Assembly (NCBI GenBank): GCA_965366625.1
Contig: CBDUGP010000017.1
Coordinates: 48,248 to 112,247, forward strand
Origin: JAUIJL01 sp965366625
Lineage (GTDB): Bacteria > Acidobacteriota > Thermoanaerobaculia > Multivoradales > J023
DNA: 64,000 bases
Reading direction: 5' to 3'
Part shown: piece after piece, positions 1 to 12,000 of the stretch
Position numbering within the stretch: position 1 is the stretch's first letter
How the letters are laid out: every line of letters starts with the position of its first letter
The notes under the pieces: model-generated
Told to the model about the DNA's origin: nothing
The model's input: the letters and a program-made list of their open reading frames with translations, nothing else
Database searches by the model: none
Program-made: the position numbers and the translations under genes

Positions 1-3000
1 GAAGGGGAGTATCACAAGATCGCCGGCCGTCGTACCCTGACGTCCAGCCACGACGGCATCCTGGCCGCGCGGTTGGCCTACTTCTTGGACCTCAAGGGTC
101 CCACCCTGGCGATCAACACCGCCTGCTCTTCGTCGCTGGTGGCCGCGCACCAAGCCTGCACCAGCCTGCGAATCGGCGAATGTGACATCGCCCTGGCTGC
201 CGGTGTGAACCTGATGCTGACGCCCGAGCCTTATATCGGCATGACCGAGGCCGGCATGTTGTCGCCGGTCGGGCGGTGCCACACCTTCGACAAGAAGGCC
301 GACGGCATGGTGCCGGGTGAAGCCGTCGCCGTGGTGGTGCTCAAACCCCTTTCTCGGGCGCTGGTGGACGGTGATCCCGTACGGGCGGTGATCCGCGGCA
401 GTGCCGTCAACTACGACGGTCGCACCAACGGCATGACCGCCCCGGACGGCGTTGCCCAGACCGAGCTGCTGAAGCTGGTCTACGAGCGCTTCGCCATCGA
501 TCCGGAGCGAATCGGCCACATCGTCACCCACGGCACGGGCACCCGGCTCGGGGATCCAGTGGAGATCAACGCGCTGGTGGACGCCTTCCGGGCGTTTACC
601 GATAAGACGGCCGGCTGCGCCCTGACCTCGACCAAGACCAACTTCGGCCACACGTTTGCCGCCTCGGGTTTGGTCAGCCTCGTCGCCTTGGTGCAGTCGC
701 TTCGCCACGGCGTGATTCCCGCCAGCCTCCATTGCAGTGAGGAAAGCGACTTCATCCATTGGCACCGTAGCCCGTTTTACGTCAACAAGAAGTCACGACC
801 GTGGCCCGAAGACGCCGGCTCTGGTGCCGCCGACAGCAACCCGCGTTTGGGTGCGGTCAGCGCTTTCGGCATGAGCGGCACCAATGTCCATATGGTGGTG
901 GAGAGCTTGCCTGCCGGCGAGATCGAAGCCGAGCACAGCTCGACTTGGCGGCTGCTGCCTCTTTCCGCCAAGACCGACCAGGCCCTCGACGAGCGGGTCC
1001 GCGAGCTGATCGCTGCCCTGGAGACACCCGAGGTGCGCAAGCACGGTGTCGGCGCCGTCGCCCACACTCTGCTCGCCGGGCGACACCATTTCCGTCGACG
1101 CCGCGCGGTGGTGGCACGGGACTTGGACGGAGCGATCGAAGCGCTTAAGAAAGGGGCCCACCAGGGCACGGTGCCCGATCGCTTCAAGCCGGACGCGGAC
1201 GTGCTCGGCCGGCTCCGAGAGCTGAGCGGCTCAAATACCCGCGAGGCCTTAGACGAGGTCGCGGAACTCTATTGCCAGGGATATACGCCGGCGACCGACA
1301 CGCTCTTCGACGACCCCTTGCCGGCGCGGATCCCGCTCCCGGGTTACCCCTTCGCGCGCAAAGTATTTTGGCCGCAGGTCGTCGAGGTGAAGGGTCCGCA
1401 AGAGGGTGTCGAGCCGGTCATGCATCCACAGCTTCATCCACTGCTGCATCGCGAAGTGGAGCCCGGTCGCTTCCATGCCCGATGGACCGGCCGAGAATTC
1501 TTCCTCGCCGACCACGTGGTGCAAGGGCGCAAGATGTTGCCCGGCGTCGCTTACCTGGAAATGGCGCGGGCGGCGGTGGGTCGTGCCGAGGGTTTGCTGC
1601 TCAAGCAGGTTTCCTGGTCCAGACCTTTGGTGGCCGAAAACGGAGAAGTCGACGTGTGGCTGCGGGTCGACGACGACCGATACGAAGTGAGTTCAGGAGC
1701 CCAAGGGGTCGTCCACAGCCGGGGGCAGATCGAGCTCGGCACCCTGGACGAGCCGACGGCGGACTTAGCCACCCTGCGCGCCGCCCTCGTTGGCCGGACC
1801 TTCGATCCACAAACCTGCGGCGCGGCTTTCGAGCGCATGGGCCTGCAATACGGTCCTGGATTTCGAGCCATCGAGTCCGTAGTGGTGGGCGCGGATCAGG
1901 TGTTGGTGAAGCTCACTCTACCCGAGCAGCTGGGCGGCGATGTCGGTCCGTTCGTGCTGCATCCCTGCCTCATGGACGGGGCGCTGCAGGGATCCGTGGG
2001 ATTCATCCTCGGCTCCGACAACGAGCTGCTGGCCAAGTCTTCGGTGCCTTTTGCTCTCGACACCCTCGAGGTGCGTGGATCCTGTACCCGGGAGATGTGG
2101 GCCTGGCTGCGCCGATCGCCGGGCTGCACGGCGGACGATGCGGTGCAGAAGATGGATGTGGATCTCTTTGACGGCACCGGCGAGCCGAGGGTTCGTCTGC
2201 GGCGCTTCGCCACTAGGGTCTTGGAGAAGGTCTTGGAGAAAGAAAGGGTCTTGGAGGAAGAAAGGGTCTTGGAGGAAGAAGAGACCGTCGACGAGCAAGT
2301 TTGCACCTATTTGAGCCCTGTTTGGGACGCTCTGCCGGCGGCCGAGAACTCGTCCGTGCTGCCCACGCCGCAACATCGCGTGTGCTTGGTGGGTGGCGAC
2401 GAAGAGCAGCGTCGGCAGGTGCGGGAACGCTATCCGAACCTGGTCGACGATCCCACGGCGGCGGATCATTTGATTTGGATCGTGCCCCACAGCCGGGCCA
2501 TGGACGCGGACGGCATCATCGAGGCCCAGGAGGAAGGCATCTGGCCTCTGTTCCGGGCGATCAAGACATTGCTCGCCGCCGGTTTCGGCACCCGAGCCTT
2601 CGGACTGACCGTGCTCTCGACTCAAACCGTGGCGGCTCACGACGAAGAGCACTATCCCGCCCACGCCGCGATCCACGGGCTGATCGGATCCTTGGCCAAA
2701 GAATATCCCCAGTGGCAGGTCCGGCTGCTGGACCTGCCGGCGAATGAGCCTTGGCCGTGGGACGAACTCTTCGTCCAAGCCGCCGATGCCCAGGGGGACG
2801 CTCGGTTGTGGCGTCGCGGTGAATGGTATCGACAAACGGTGGTGCCCACCCACCTGGCGACGCCCGTGAAATCCGCCGAGCCCTACCGCGAACAAGGCGT
2901 TTATGTGGTCATCGGAGGCGCGGGAGGCATCGGTGAGGCCTGGAGCCGACATTTGATCGAAACGGTCGACGCGCGCATCGTGTGGATCGGCCGCCGAGCC

Positions 3001-6000
3001 TTGAACCAGGACATTCAGACCGCCATCGATGGCCTCGCCGAGCTCGGTGCTCCGCCCGTCTACATTCGCGCGGACGCCTCGGACCGCCGTGACTTAGGGC
3101 GGGCCAAAGCGGAAATTCAGCAGCGTTTCGGCCGTATCGACGGCGTCGTCCATTCCGCCATCGTGTTGGCGGACCGGGGTCTGGCCAACATGGACGAAGA
3201 TCGATTCCGGTCGGCGCTGCGGGCCAAGCTGGATGTGAGCCTGCGTTTGGTCGAGGCCTTCGACGAGGGTCGGTCCCTGGACTTCATGCTCTTCTTCTCG
3301 TCCATGACCGCGTTCGAAAAGGCACCGGGGCAGAGCAACTACGCGGCCGGTTGCACCTTCAAGGACTCCTACGCCCGCCGACTGGCCCGCACTTCGTCGT
3401 GCGCGGTCAAAATCGTCAACTGGTCCTATTGGGGGCGGGTGGGCGTGGTGTCCGATCCCGCGATTCGAGAACGAATGGCACAGGCCGGGATCGGCTCGAT
3501 CGAGCCCGAAGACGGCATGCAGGCCCTGGCGACCTTGTTGCGGGCACCGGTTCCCCAGCTCGGATTCATCAAAACCCTGGGCACGCGGGTCTTGGATCAA
3601 ATGGGATCGGGCGAAACCTTGGTTCATTACGACCCCGCCCCGTCGTCCTCCATGGACGTGCTCGAATCCGGCCTGCCGGACGTGGCGAAGCGGGTGGCAC
3701 CGCTCACGGATGTGGGATTTTTCCAAGGCGAAGCCATGAACGGCTATCTCCTGAAGTTGCTCGCCGGCACGCTTCAGCAGCTCGACACCGCCCGCCTACC
3801 GTCGCTCTACGTCCGATGGCACGAGGAGTCCCTGCGTCTCCTGGAAGGCTTCGACGAGCCTTTCGATCTCGCTCAGGCCCGGCAAGCGTGGGACGACGCC
3901 AAAGGCGCCTGGTCCGCGGACCCGAACCAAAAGGCTTTAGTGGACCTGGTAGACGCCTGCATGGGCGCCTTGCCGGACATCCTTTCCGGCGTCAAACCCG
4001 CCACCGACGTGATTTTTCCCGATTCGTCCATGGATCGGGTGGAAAATATCTACAAGGGCAACGCAGTCGCCGATCTATTCAACGATTTCGTCGCCGACGC
4101 GGTGACCGCCTTCCTGGACCGGCGTTTGCAACAGGATCCGTCCGCCACCTTCCGACTGATCGAAATCGGCGCCGGCACCGGCGGTACCACCACCCGCCTT
4201 TTACCCCGGCTGGAGCCTTTCCGCCACGCGATCCGCGAATATGTCTACACCGACATTTCGCAAGCGTTTTTGATGCATGCCCAAGAGCGTTACGCGCCCG
4301 ACTATCCGTACGTCACCACCCGCATCTTCGATGTCGAGCGCCCTCCGGCCGACCAGGAGATGCCCGAAAACACTTTCGATGTCGCGCTCGCCACCAACGT
4401 GCTGCACGCCACCCGCAATATGCGCGAAACCCTGCGCCATGTGAAGGCGACTCTGCGCGGCGGCGGCGTCCTGGTGCTGAACGAGATGTTGGTCAATCCC
4501 CTGTGCCTGCACCTGACCTTCGGGTTGTTGGAGGGGTGGTGGCGTTTCGACGATCCTGCTCTGCGCATGCAAGGAAGCCCGGGTTTGTCCACCGAGTCCT
4601 GGCAACGGGTGCTGAAGCAAGAGGGCTTCGATCCGTGCTGGCCGGCTCTGCCGTCCCACCGACTGGGGCAGCAGATCATCGCCGCACAAAGCGACGGTCG
4701 GGTCCGGCGTCCGAAGCCCAAGGCAACCCGAGTCGCGGCCCCTGCTCGTCCATCGACACCGCGACCGGTCGTCGCTGGAGGTGGACGTATCCAAGCCGTG
4801 GTCCGCGCCTGTGTCGCCGAGGCCCTGAAGCTCGATCCCGAGGACCTGTCGGACGAACGCAGCTTCTCCGAATACGGGGTGGACTCGATCATCGCCGTGC
4901 AGCTGACCCAACGCATCAACGAGGCCAGCGGAGCCGCACTGCCCACCACGGCCATGTTCGACTACCCGACCATCGATACCTTGGCCCAGCATCTGGTCGA
5001 AGAGCACGACGTGGACGACGAGCGGACGACCCCGATCGATTCGGCGACCCCGATCGATTCGGCGACCCCGATCGATCCGGCGACCGTCGCCGCGGGATCC
5101 GACGAGCCCGTCACAAAATCGTTCGGGTCGCCGGGGTCGTCCTCGCCGGTGCTCCCGTTTTCCCCGGCTTCAACGGCCGGCTTCCGACGCGCCCGCATCC
5201 AAGGACCGGGTGTCATTGACGATCTGCGCCTCGAAGCGGCCGAGCCCACGGCCCCGGGCTCCGGCGAGGTGCAGATTTCCGCGCGGGCGTTTTCGCTCAA
5301 TTTCGCCGACCTGCTGTGCGTCAAAGGTCTCTATCCGAATATGCCGCCCTATCCGTTCACCCCCGGGGTCGAGATGAGCGGTGTGGTCACGGCGGTGGGC
5401 GAAGGGGTGCGATCCGTGGCCGTCGGCGACGCGGTGATCTGCATGTCGGCCGGGTGCCACGCTTCCGGGGTGACCTGCCCCGAGTCCGACGTGCTGCCCA
5501 AACCCGAAGGGCTGAGCTTCGAACAGGCCTGCGCACTGCCCGCAGTGGCGGTCACCATGATCGACGCGTTCAAAAAGGCGGATCCCCAGCCCGGTGAGCG
5601 CGTCCTGATCCAGACCGCGGCCGGTGGCACCGGCCTGATCGCCGTGCAGCTGGCCCAACACGCAGGCGCCGAGGTGATCGCCACGGCCGGCTCCCGACAC
5701 AAGCTCGATTATTTGGCCGAGCGCGGCGTCCGGTCGCTCATCAACTACGAAATGTCCGACTTTGAAGAAGAGGTGATGCGCCTCACCAACGGGGTCGGTG
5801 TCGACGTGGTGATCAACACCCTGCCCGGGGACGCCCTGGCCAAGGGTTTGAGATGCCTGGCGCCGGGCGGACGTTACGTGGAAATCGCCATGACCGCGCT
5901 CAAGTCGGCCCGGTCGGTGGATCTGTCGGTGCTGGACGACAACCAATCCTTCTTCGCCCTCGACATGGGCAAGTTGCACCAAGGCAATCCGGCACGTCTG

Positions 6001-9000
6001 CAAAGGTTGCGAGCGGAGATGGTGCGCTTGGCCGAGGCGGGGACGATTCGTCCCACGATCCATCGGATCTTCCCCTTCGACGACCTGCGCGCAGCCTATC
6101 GCTGCCTGGAGCAGCGGGCCAATATCGGCAAAGTGGTGGTCCACGTGCCCCAGGTGCCGGTCGTTTCGGCCACAGCAAGCATTTCGCCGACAACAGCCTT
6201 ACCGTCGGCGGCAAATCCGGAGCTGGAGCCGATCGCCGTGGTCGGCATGAGCGGACGTTTCGCCCAATCTGAAAACCTGGACGCGTTTTGGCAACATTTG
6301 GTGAACGGCCGCAATCTGGTGCGCGAGGCCGATCGCTGGGATCTCTCCCACCTGCCGGACGGCGCCTGTCGATACGGTAGCTTTTTGGACCGCATCGATC
6401 GCTTCGATCCCCATTTCTTCAACATCTCCGGGGTGGAAGCGACCTACATGGATCCCCAGCAGCGGCTCTTCTTGGAGGAAGCTTGGAGAGCCCTGGAAGA
6501 CGCCGGTTACGCCGGCAGCTCGGTCCGTCGCCAAAGGTGCGGAGTCTATGTGGGCTGTGATCGCGGCAACTACCCGGACCTCTTCGACGACGTGCCCCCG
6601 GCCCAAGCCTTTTGGGGCAATACCGGTGCCGTGACACCGGCGCGTATCGCCTATTTTCTCGACCTCCAGGGACCGGCGGTGGCCCTGGACACTGCTTGCT
6701 CCAGCTCGTTGGTGGCCATCCACATGGCCTGCCAGGCTCTGCGCACGGGCGATGCCCACATGGCTTTGGCGGGTGGTGTGTTCATCCAGGCTACCTCCGA
6801 CTTCTATCTCGCCGCCAATCAGGCCGGCATGCTGTCGCCCACCGGCGCGTGCCATGCCTTCGATGCTCGGGCCGACGGCTTCGTGCCCGGCGAGGGCGTG
6901 GGAGCCATCGTGCTCAAGCGTCTGCAAGACGCCGTGGCGGACGGCGACACGATCCTCGGCGTGATCCGCGGCAGCGGCATCAACCAGGACGGCCACACCA
7001 ACGGCCTGACCGCACCCAGCGCCCTGTCCCAGGAGCGGCTGGAGCTCGACGTCTACGAGCGTTTCGGCCTCGACCCCGAACGTATCGGCATGATGGAAGC
7101 CCACGGCACGGGTACCCGCCTCGGGGATCCGATCGAATGGAACGCCCTGACCAAAGCGTTTCGACACCACACCGACCGCAAGAGCTTCTGTGCCCTCGGC
7201 TCGGTGAAAACCAATATCGGTCACGCGGCCACCGCCGCCGGCATCGCTGGGGTGCTCAAGATTCTGCTCTCCTTGCGCCACGAAAAAATTCCGCCGTCCC
7301 TGCATTTTGAGCGTGGTAATCCGGCCATCGACTTCGACAGCTCGGCTTTCTTCGTCAATACCGAGGCCAGGTCTTGGCCGTCCTGCCCCGAGCATCCCCG
7401 GTGCGCGGCGATCAGCTCCTTCGGCTTCAGCGGCACCAACGCCCACATCGTGATCGAAGAATGGTCGGCATCACCGCCCGAGCCGGCCTCGAAGGGACCT
7501 TTTCTGGTGGCGCTTTCCGCTCAGAGCCCGGAGCAGCTGCGTGTCCAGGCAGAGCATCTGGCGGCCCGGGTGAACGGCGGCGGCGGCCCGCCGGGACATT
7601 CCGACGTGCCCGGAAACGTAAACCTCGGAAACGTAAACCTCGGAAACGTGAGCCACACCCTGCTGCTCGGTCGGCGACACCTGGATCATCGCCTGGTCTT
7701 TGAGACCGCAAGCCTGGAGGGTTTAAGGGGCTCGTTGGCGGACTGGCTGAGCACGGGTGCCCAGCCTCCGGTCCAACATCCCTTGGGCCAGGCATTCTTA
7801 CGGGGCGAAAAGGTAGATTTCACGCCTCTCTTCGACAGTGGATACGGCCGCATTCCCCTGCCCACCTATCCCTTTGCGGACGAGTCCTATTGGGTGGAGC
7901 GTGCCGACAAACCGCGACGCGGCACCCAGCCCCCGCAGACCGCCGGCGTGAGCCGGCAAGCCGCGTCCGTGCTGCATCCATTGGTCCACGAAAATCGCTC
8001 GGACCGGCATGGGCTGCGATTCCGGTCCGCTTTCGACGGTTCTGAATTCTTTCTCGATCACCACCGTGTCCACGGGTCGGGCATGCTGTCCGCGGCCGCC
8101 GGCTTGGAAATGGCGCGGGCCGCGGTGTCGCTCGCGGCCGCCGACCCCCGGGGGGTGCGCTTGGAACGGATCGTGTGGCGCAAGCCGGTGACCGCGTCGG
8201 ACCTGACGATTCTGGTCTCAGAAGCCGGGACCGGCTCGCCATCGATGTTGACCTTCGACGTCGGTCCTGGATGTTTCGAAGGTCGAGCCGTGATCGCCGA
8301 CCTTGCGTCGTGCCCGCGTCTCGATCGGTCGGCGCTGACCGCGGGTCTTAGGCGGCGTGCGTTCTCCTACGACGACTTCCGCGCTCGCGGACAAGACTAC
8401 GGTCCGACTCACCGGAGTCTGCAAGAAGTGCTTGCCGATTCCCGGCAGGTGGTGGCCAAGATCGCTCTGCCCGCGGCGGCGGCTTCGACACCAGACACAG
8501 CAGCCGGCGGGACGGAAAACCCATGGGTCGTGCATCCCTGCCTATTGGACGGTGCGTTGCAGGCGTCCATCGGTCTCGCCGATCGACACCGGATCTACGC
8601 GCCCTTTGCCCTGGACGCGATGGAGATCTTCGATCGATGTCCCGACGAGCTGTGGGCATGGTTGCGCCGGTCCTCGGGATGCTCGCCGACCGATACCGTG
8701 CAGAAGATCGATGTCGATCTCTTCGACGTCGAGGGCCGAGTGCGAGTCCGACTGCAAGGGCTGGCGTCCCGGCCCGTGGAGCCGGTGCAAGCCCCCGCGG
8801 TCGTCCATCCTCTGGTGCAGCAACAGCTTACCGACGGTGCCGCGGCGCGATTTACCACTCGCTTGACCGGTAACGAATATTTCCTGTCTGAGCATCGCGT
8901 GAACGGCACGAGCATCCTGCCGGCACCGGTCTACCTGGAAATGGCCCGAATCGCGGCACGGACGGCCGGGCGATCGTTCCACGGGCTCGAGCGGATCGTG

Positions 9001-12000
9001 TGGTCCCGTCCGCTGGCGGTACGCGACCAGGCGGTGGACGTCACCATCGAGGTCGGCGAGCGGATCGGAATCTCCACGTCCGCGGGCGCCCACTTCGAAT
9101 GCGATCTGGCCTCGGACGAAGGGTCGGACGAGGGGGCCCTGGATCTCGTCGCCGTCCGAGACCGTTGCCCGTCGACGCTGAGCGCGCCGGAGGTGTCCTC
9201 TTTCTTTGAGCAACAGGGTTACGCACCCCAGGACGACGGTGCGCTCTTGGGTTCCCTGCGCGCTTTCCGTTTCGGCGTGGACCAGGCCTTCGCGGAGCTG
9301 GAAAAAACCGACGAGCTCGGCCTGGGTCTGTTGGACGGGGCGCTGATCGTCGCTCACCTCTTCCACGGGCTCCGACACAAAGGCGAGACCTCGACCCTTT
9401 TTCCTTATGCCTTGAAATGCCTGCGCTTTCAAGGCTCGCTGCCGAGTCGAGCCCGGGTCGTGGTCTCGCCGACGGATCGAGATCGGTATTACGACATCCG
9501 TTTGACGGACGAGCAAGGTCGAGCGGCGGTGGTCTTCCAGGGCTACGAGATGAAAGCCGCAGAGCCGGAGACAGGACGGCAGCTCGGTGTCGTCTATGCC
9601 GTGCCCGTGTGGGAGCCCGCGCCTTTACCTGTCGTGTCCAGCCCTGTCGTGTCCAGCAACGTCGCCGGGCCCAACGTGCAACCGAGCAGCCACAAGCCGC
9701 AACCGACGCCTCTGGTGCTCGCCGCCGCCCCGGACGGTGGAGCTGTGCCCGAATTTCCGGGATTCGAGAGCGAAACCCTGACGCCGTCGGAACCCCTGCT
9801 CCAGGTCCTGGAAACGATCCAAACCTGCGTGAAAAACAAGCGATCGTTGGTGGTCATCGTGCCGTGGAACGACCCGCGATACTTCGGTATCTCAGGCATG
9901 ATGCGCACCGCGTGCCTGGAGCATGGATCCTTCGTCGGCAAGGTCGTCACCTTCGGGTCCGGCGTGCCGGTGCCGGTCGCGGAACTCACCACCGAGGACG
10001 GAGCCGTGGAGGTCCGTTATGCGACCCACGGCGAGCGGCAGGTCAAACGCTTGCGGGAGCTCGACGGATCAACGCCTCCAGGGTCCTTGTCCTGGTCCCA
10101 GATCGACTTGCAGGGCGGTGTCGTCCTGATCACCGGCGGACGCGGTGGGTTGGGTCAGATCTTCGCCCACCACTTCAGTTCCAGGCCGGGGGTGAAGGTC
10201 GTGCTGTGCGGCCGAGCACCGACCTACGACGGTCCGTTCGAGTATCTCCCGTGCGACGTGTCCGACGACGACGCGGTGCGTCACATGGTGGCAACGATCC
10301 GTCGGCGTTTCGGACCCCTGAAGGGTGTCGTGCATGGCGCGGGCGTTCTTCACGACCGCTTCCTGGCCGACAAAACCATGGATGAAGCCCGGCGGGTGCT
10401 GGCCCCCAAGGTCCAGGGGGCCATGGCCCTGGATCGTGCTACCCGCGACGACGATCTCTCATTTTTCGTCCTTTGCTCGTCCCTGGCCGGCGCGATCGGC
10501 GGACCGGGACAGGCGGATTACGCCGCGGCCAACGCCTTCCTCGACGACTATGCCGTCCATCGCCATCGCTTGGTCGGTCAGGGCCTGTGCCGGGGACGCA
10601 CGCGCTCGATCAACTGGCCACTTTGGGACCAAGGCGGCATGAAAATGACCGCTGAGAGCGCGCGCATGATGGAGCGCTCGACGGGAATCACATCCCTCGA
10701 CACGGCCCAGGGTCTGAGGGCCTTGGAGCGTGTGCTCGCTGACAACGAGCCGCAGGTGATCGTGGCTCCGGGTCGTTTGCAGCATGTTCGGTCCCGTCTG
10801 CTGCGCCTCGGCCGTCCGGACACGACCGTGGGTGTGGCCAACGATGGGTTCGTCGGCGCGGCGCAGCGGGTGACGGTCGAGCGAGCGCCAGCGAATTCGG
10901 CCGCCGCGGAAGCTCTCCATCGGGAGCTGACGAGCTTGGTCGCCGAGATGCAGAAAATCGGACCGCAGAAAATCAAGCTCGATACGGAGCTGCCCGTATT
11001 CGGTTTCGATTCGATCAGCTTCACCACCTTGGCCAACCGACTGAACGAGCGTTACGGCCTGGATTTGATGCCCACCGTTTTCTACGAGCACACCACCCTG
11101 CGGGCCCTGGCGGGCCACTTGGCCGGGCGTGTGAACCTGGAGCCGGCCTCGGTTCAGGCCTCGGATTCGATCCCTGATCCGAGGTCCACTGCCATCTCGG
11201 CCCCGGAACAGACGTCCGAGATTTCGCGGGCCGGCGAGGGGCAGCGCCGGGAACCGATCGCCGTGGTGGGCATCAGCGGACGTTTCCCCGGGGCCGAGGA
11301 TGTGCCCACCTTCTGGCGGCGGCTGTTGGCCAACGACGACTTGATCTCGGAAGTGCCGGCAGACCGTTGGGATTGGCGCAGCATCCACGGCGATCCCCAC
11401 CGGGAGCCGGGCAAGACGCGGATCAAATGGGGCGGTTTCATCGACGGAGCCCTTTGCTTTGATCCGGCTTTCTTCGGTATCTCGCGGCGCGAGGCGGAGT
11501 CCATGGATCCCCAGCAGCGACTGTTGATGGAAGCCGTCTGGCATGTGATCGAAGACGCCGGTTACGCGCCGGAGGATCTCGCCGGCAGCGATACCGCGTT
11601 GTTCATCGGCACGGGCTCGAGCGGCACCAGCCCGTTTACCGGTCGCGGCGGTGACATCGACATGTACACGCCCACGGGCACCGTCCCGTCCATCGGGCCC
11701 AACCGCATGAGCTACTTCCTGGATCTGCACGGACCGAGCGAGCCGATAGAAACCGCCTGCTCGTCGTCCCTGGTCGCCGTCCACCGAGCCGTGGGGGCCA
11801 TCCGCTCCGGAGATTGCAGCCGAGCCGTGGTCGGCGGCATCAATACCATCGTCGCGCCCGAGACCCACATCGCCCTCGACAAGGCCGGCATGCTGAGTGA
11901 GGACGGCCGCTGCAAGACGTTCTCCAAGCACGCTGACGGTTATGTGCGCGGCGAGGGTGTGGGCATGCTCTTCCTCAAACCCTTGCGCGACGCGGAGCGG

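Larger units (their letters stand above)
1..6150 (+). other. PKS module A: KS(partial)-DH-KR-cMT-ACP-ER
   Basis: KS lacks its N-terminus but has the active Cys (124-126), HGTGT (from 529) and the variant NFGHT in place of NIGHT. The DH (about 1430-2215) has HVVQGRKMLPG, with His at 1513, and D-G-A-L-Q near 1975. The KR (about 2890-3510) has GGAGGIG and the catalytic Tyr at 3340. The C-methyltransferase has EIGAGTGG from 4162. ACP Ser is at 4885. The ER (about 5176-6150) lies after the ACP. All domains look active, so the predicted unit is a fully reduced, alpha-methylated extension. This KS resembles that of module I. Confidence 0.88.
6223..11130 (+). other. PKS module B: KS-DH-DH/pyran-synthase-like-KR-ACP
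   Basis: KS is complete (Cys 6697; HGTGT and NIGH present). Two hotdog-type domains follow in tandem. The first (about 7970-8770) reads HRVHGSGMLS where HxxxGxxxxP is expected, so Pro is lost, but keeps D-G-A-L-Q. The second (about 8803-9560) has HRVNGTSILP but D-G-A-L-I in the second motif. KR is at about 10117-10680 and ACP Ser at 11011. One domain may be a pyran synthase or an isomerase. The sequence alone does not settle which. Confidence 0.8.

Noticed and set aside
3351..5219. 622-aa alternative + strand frame
   Set aside because: Arg/Pro-rich shadow frame over the cMT, ACP and linker of module A.
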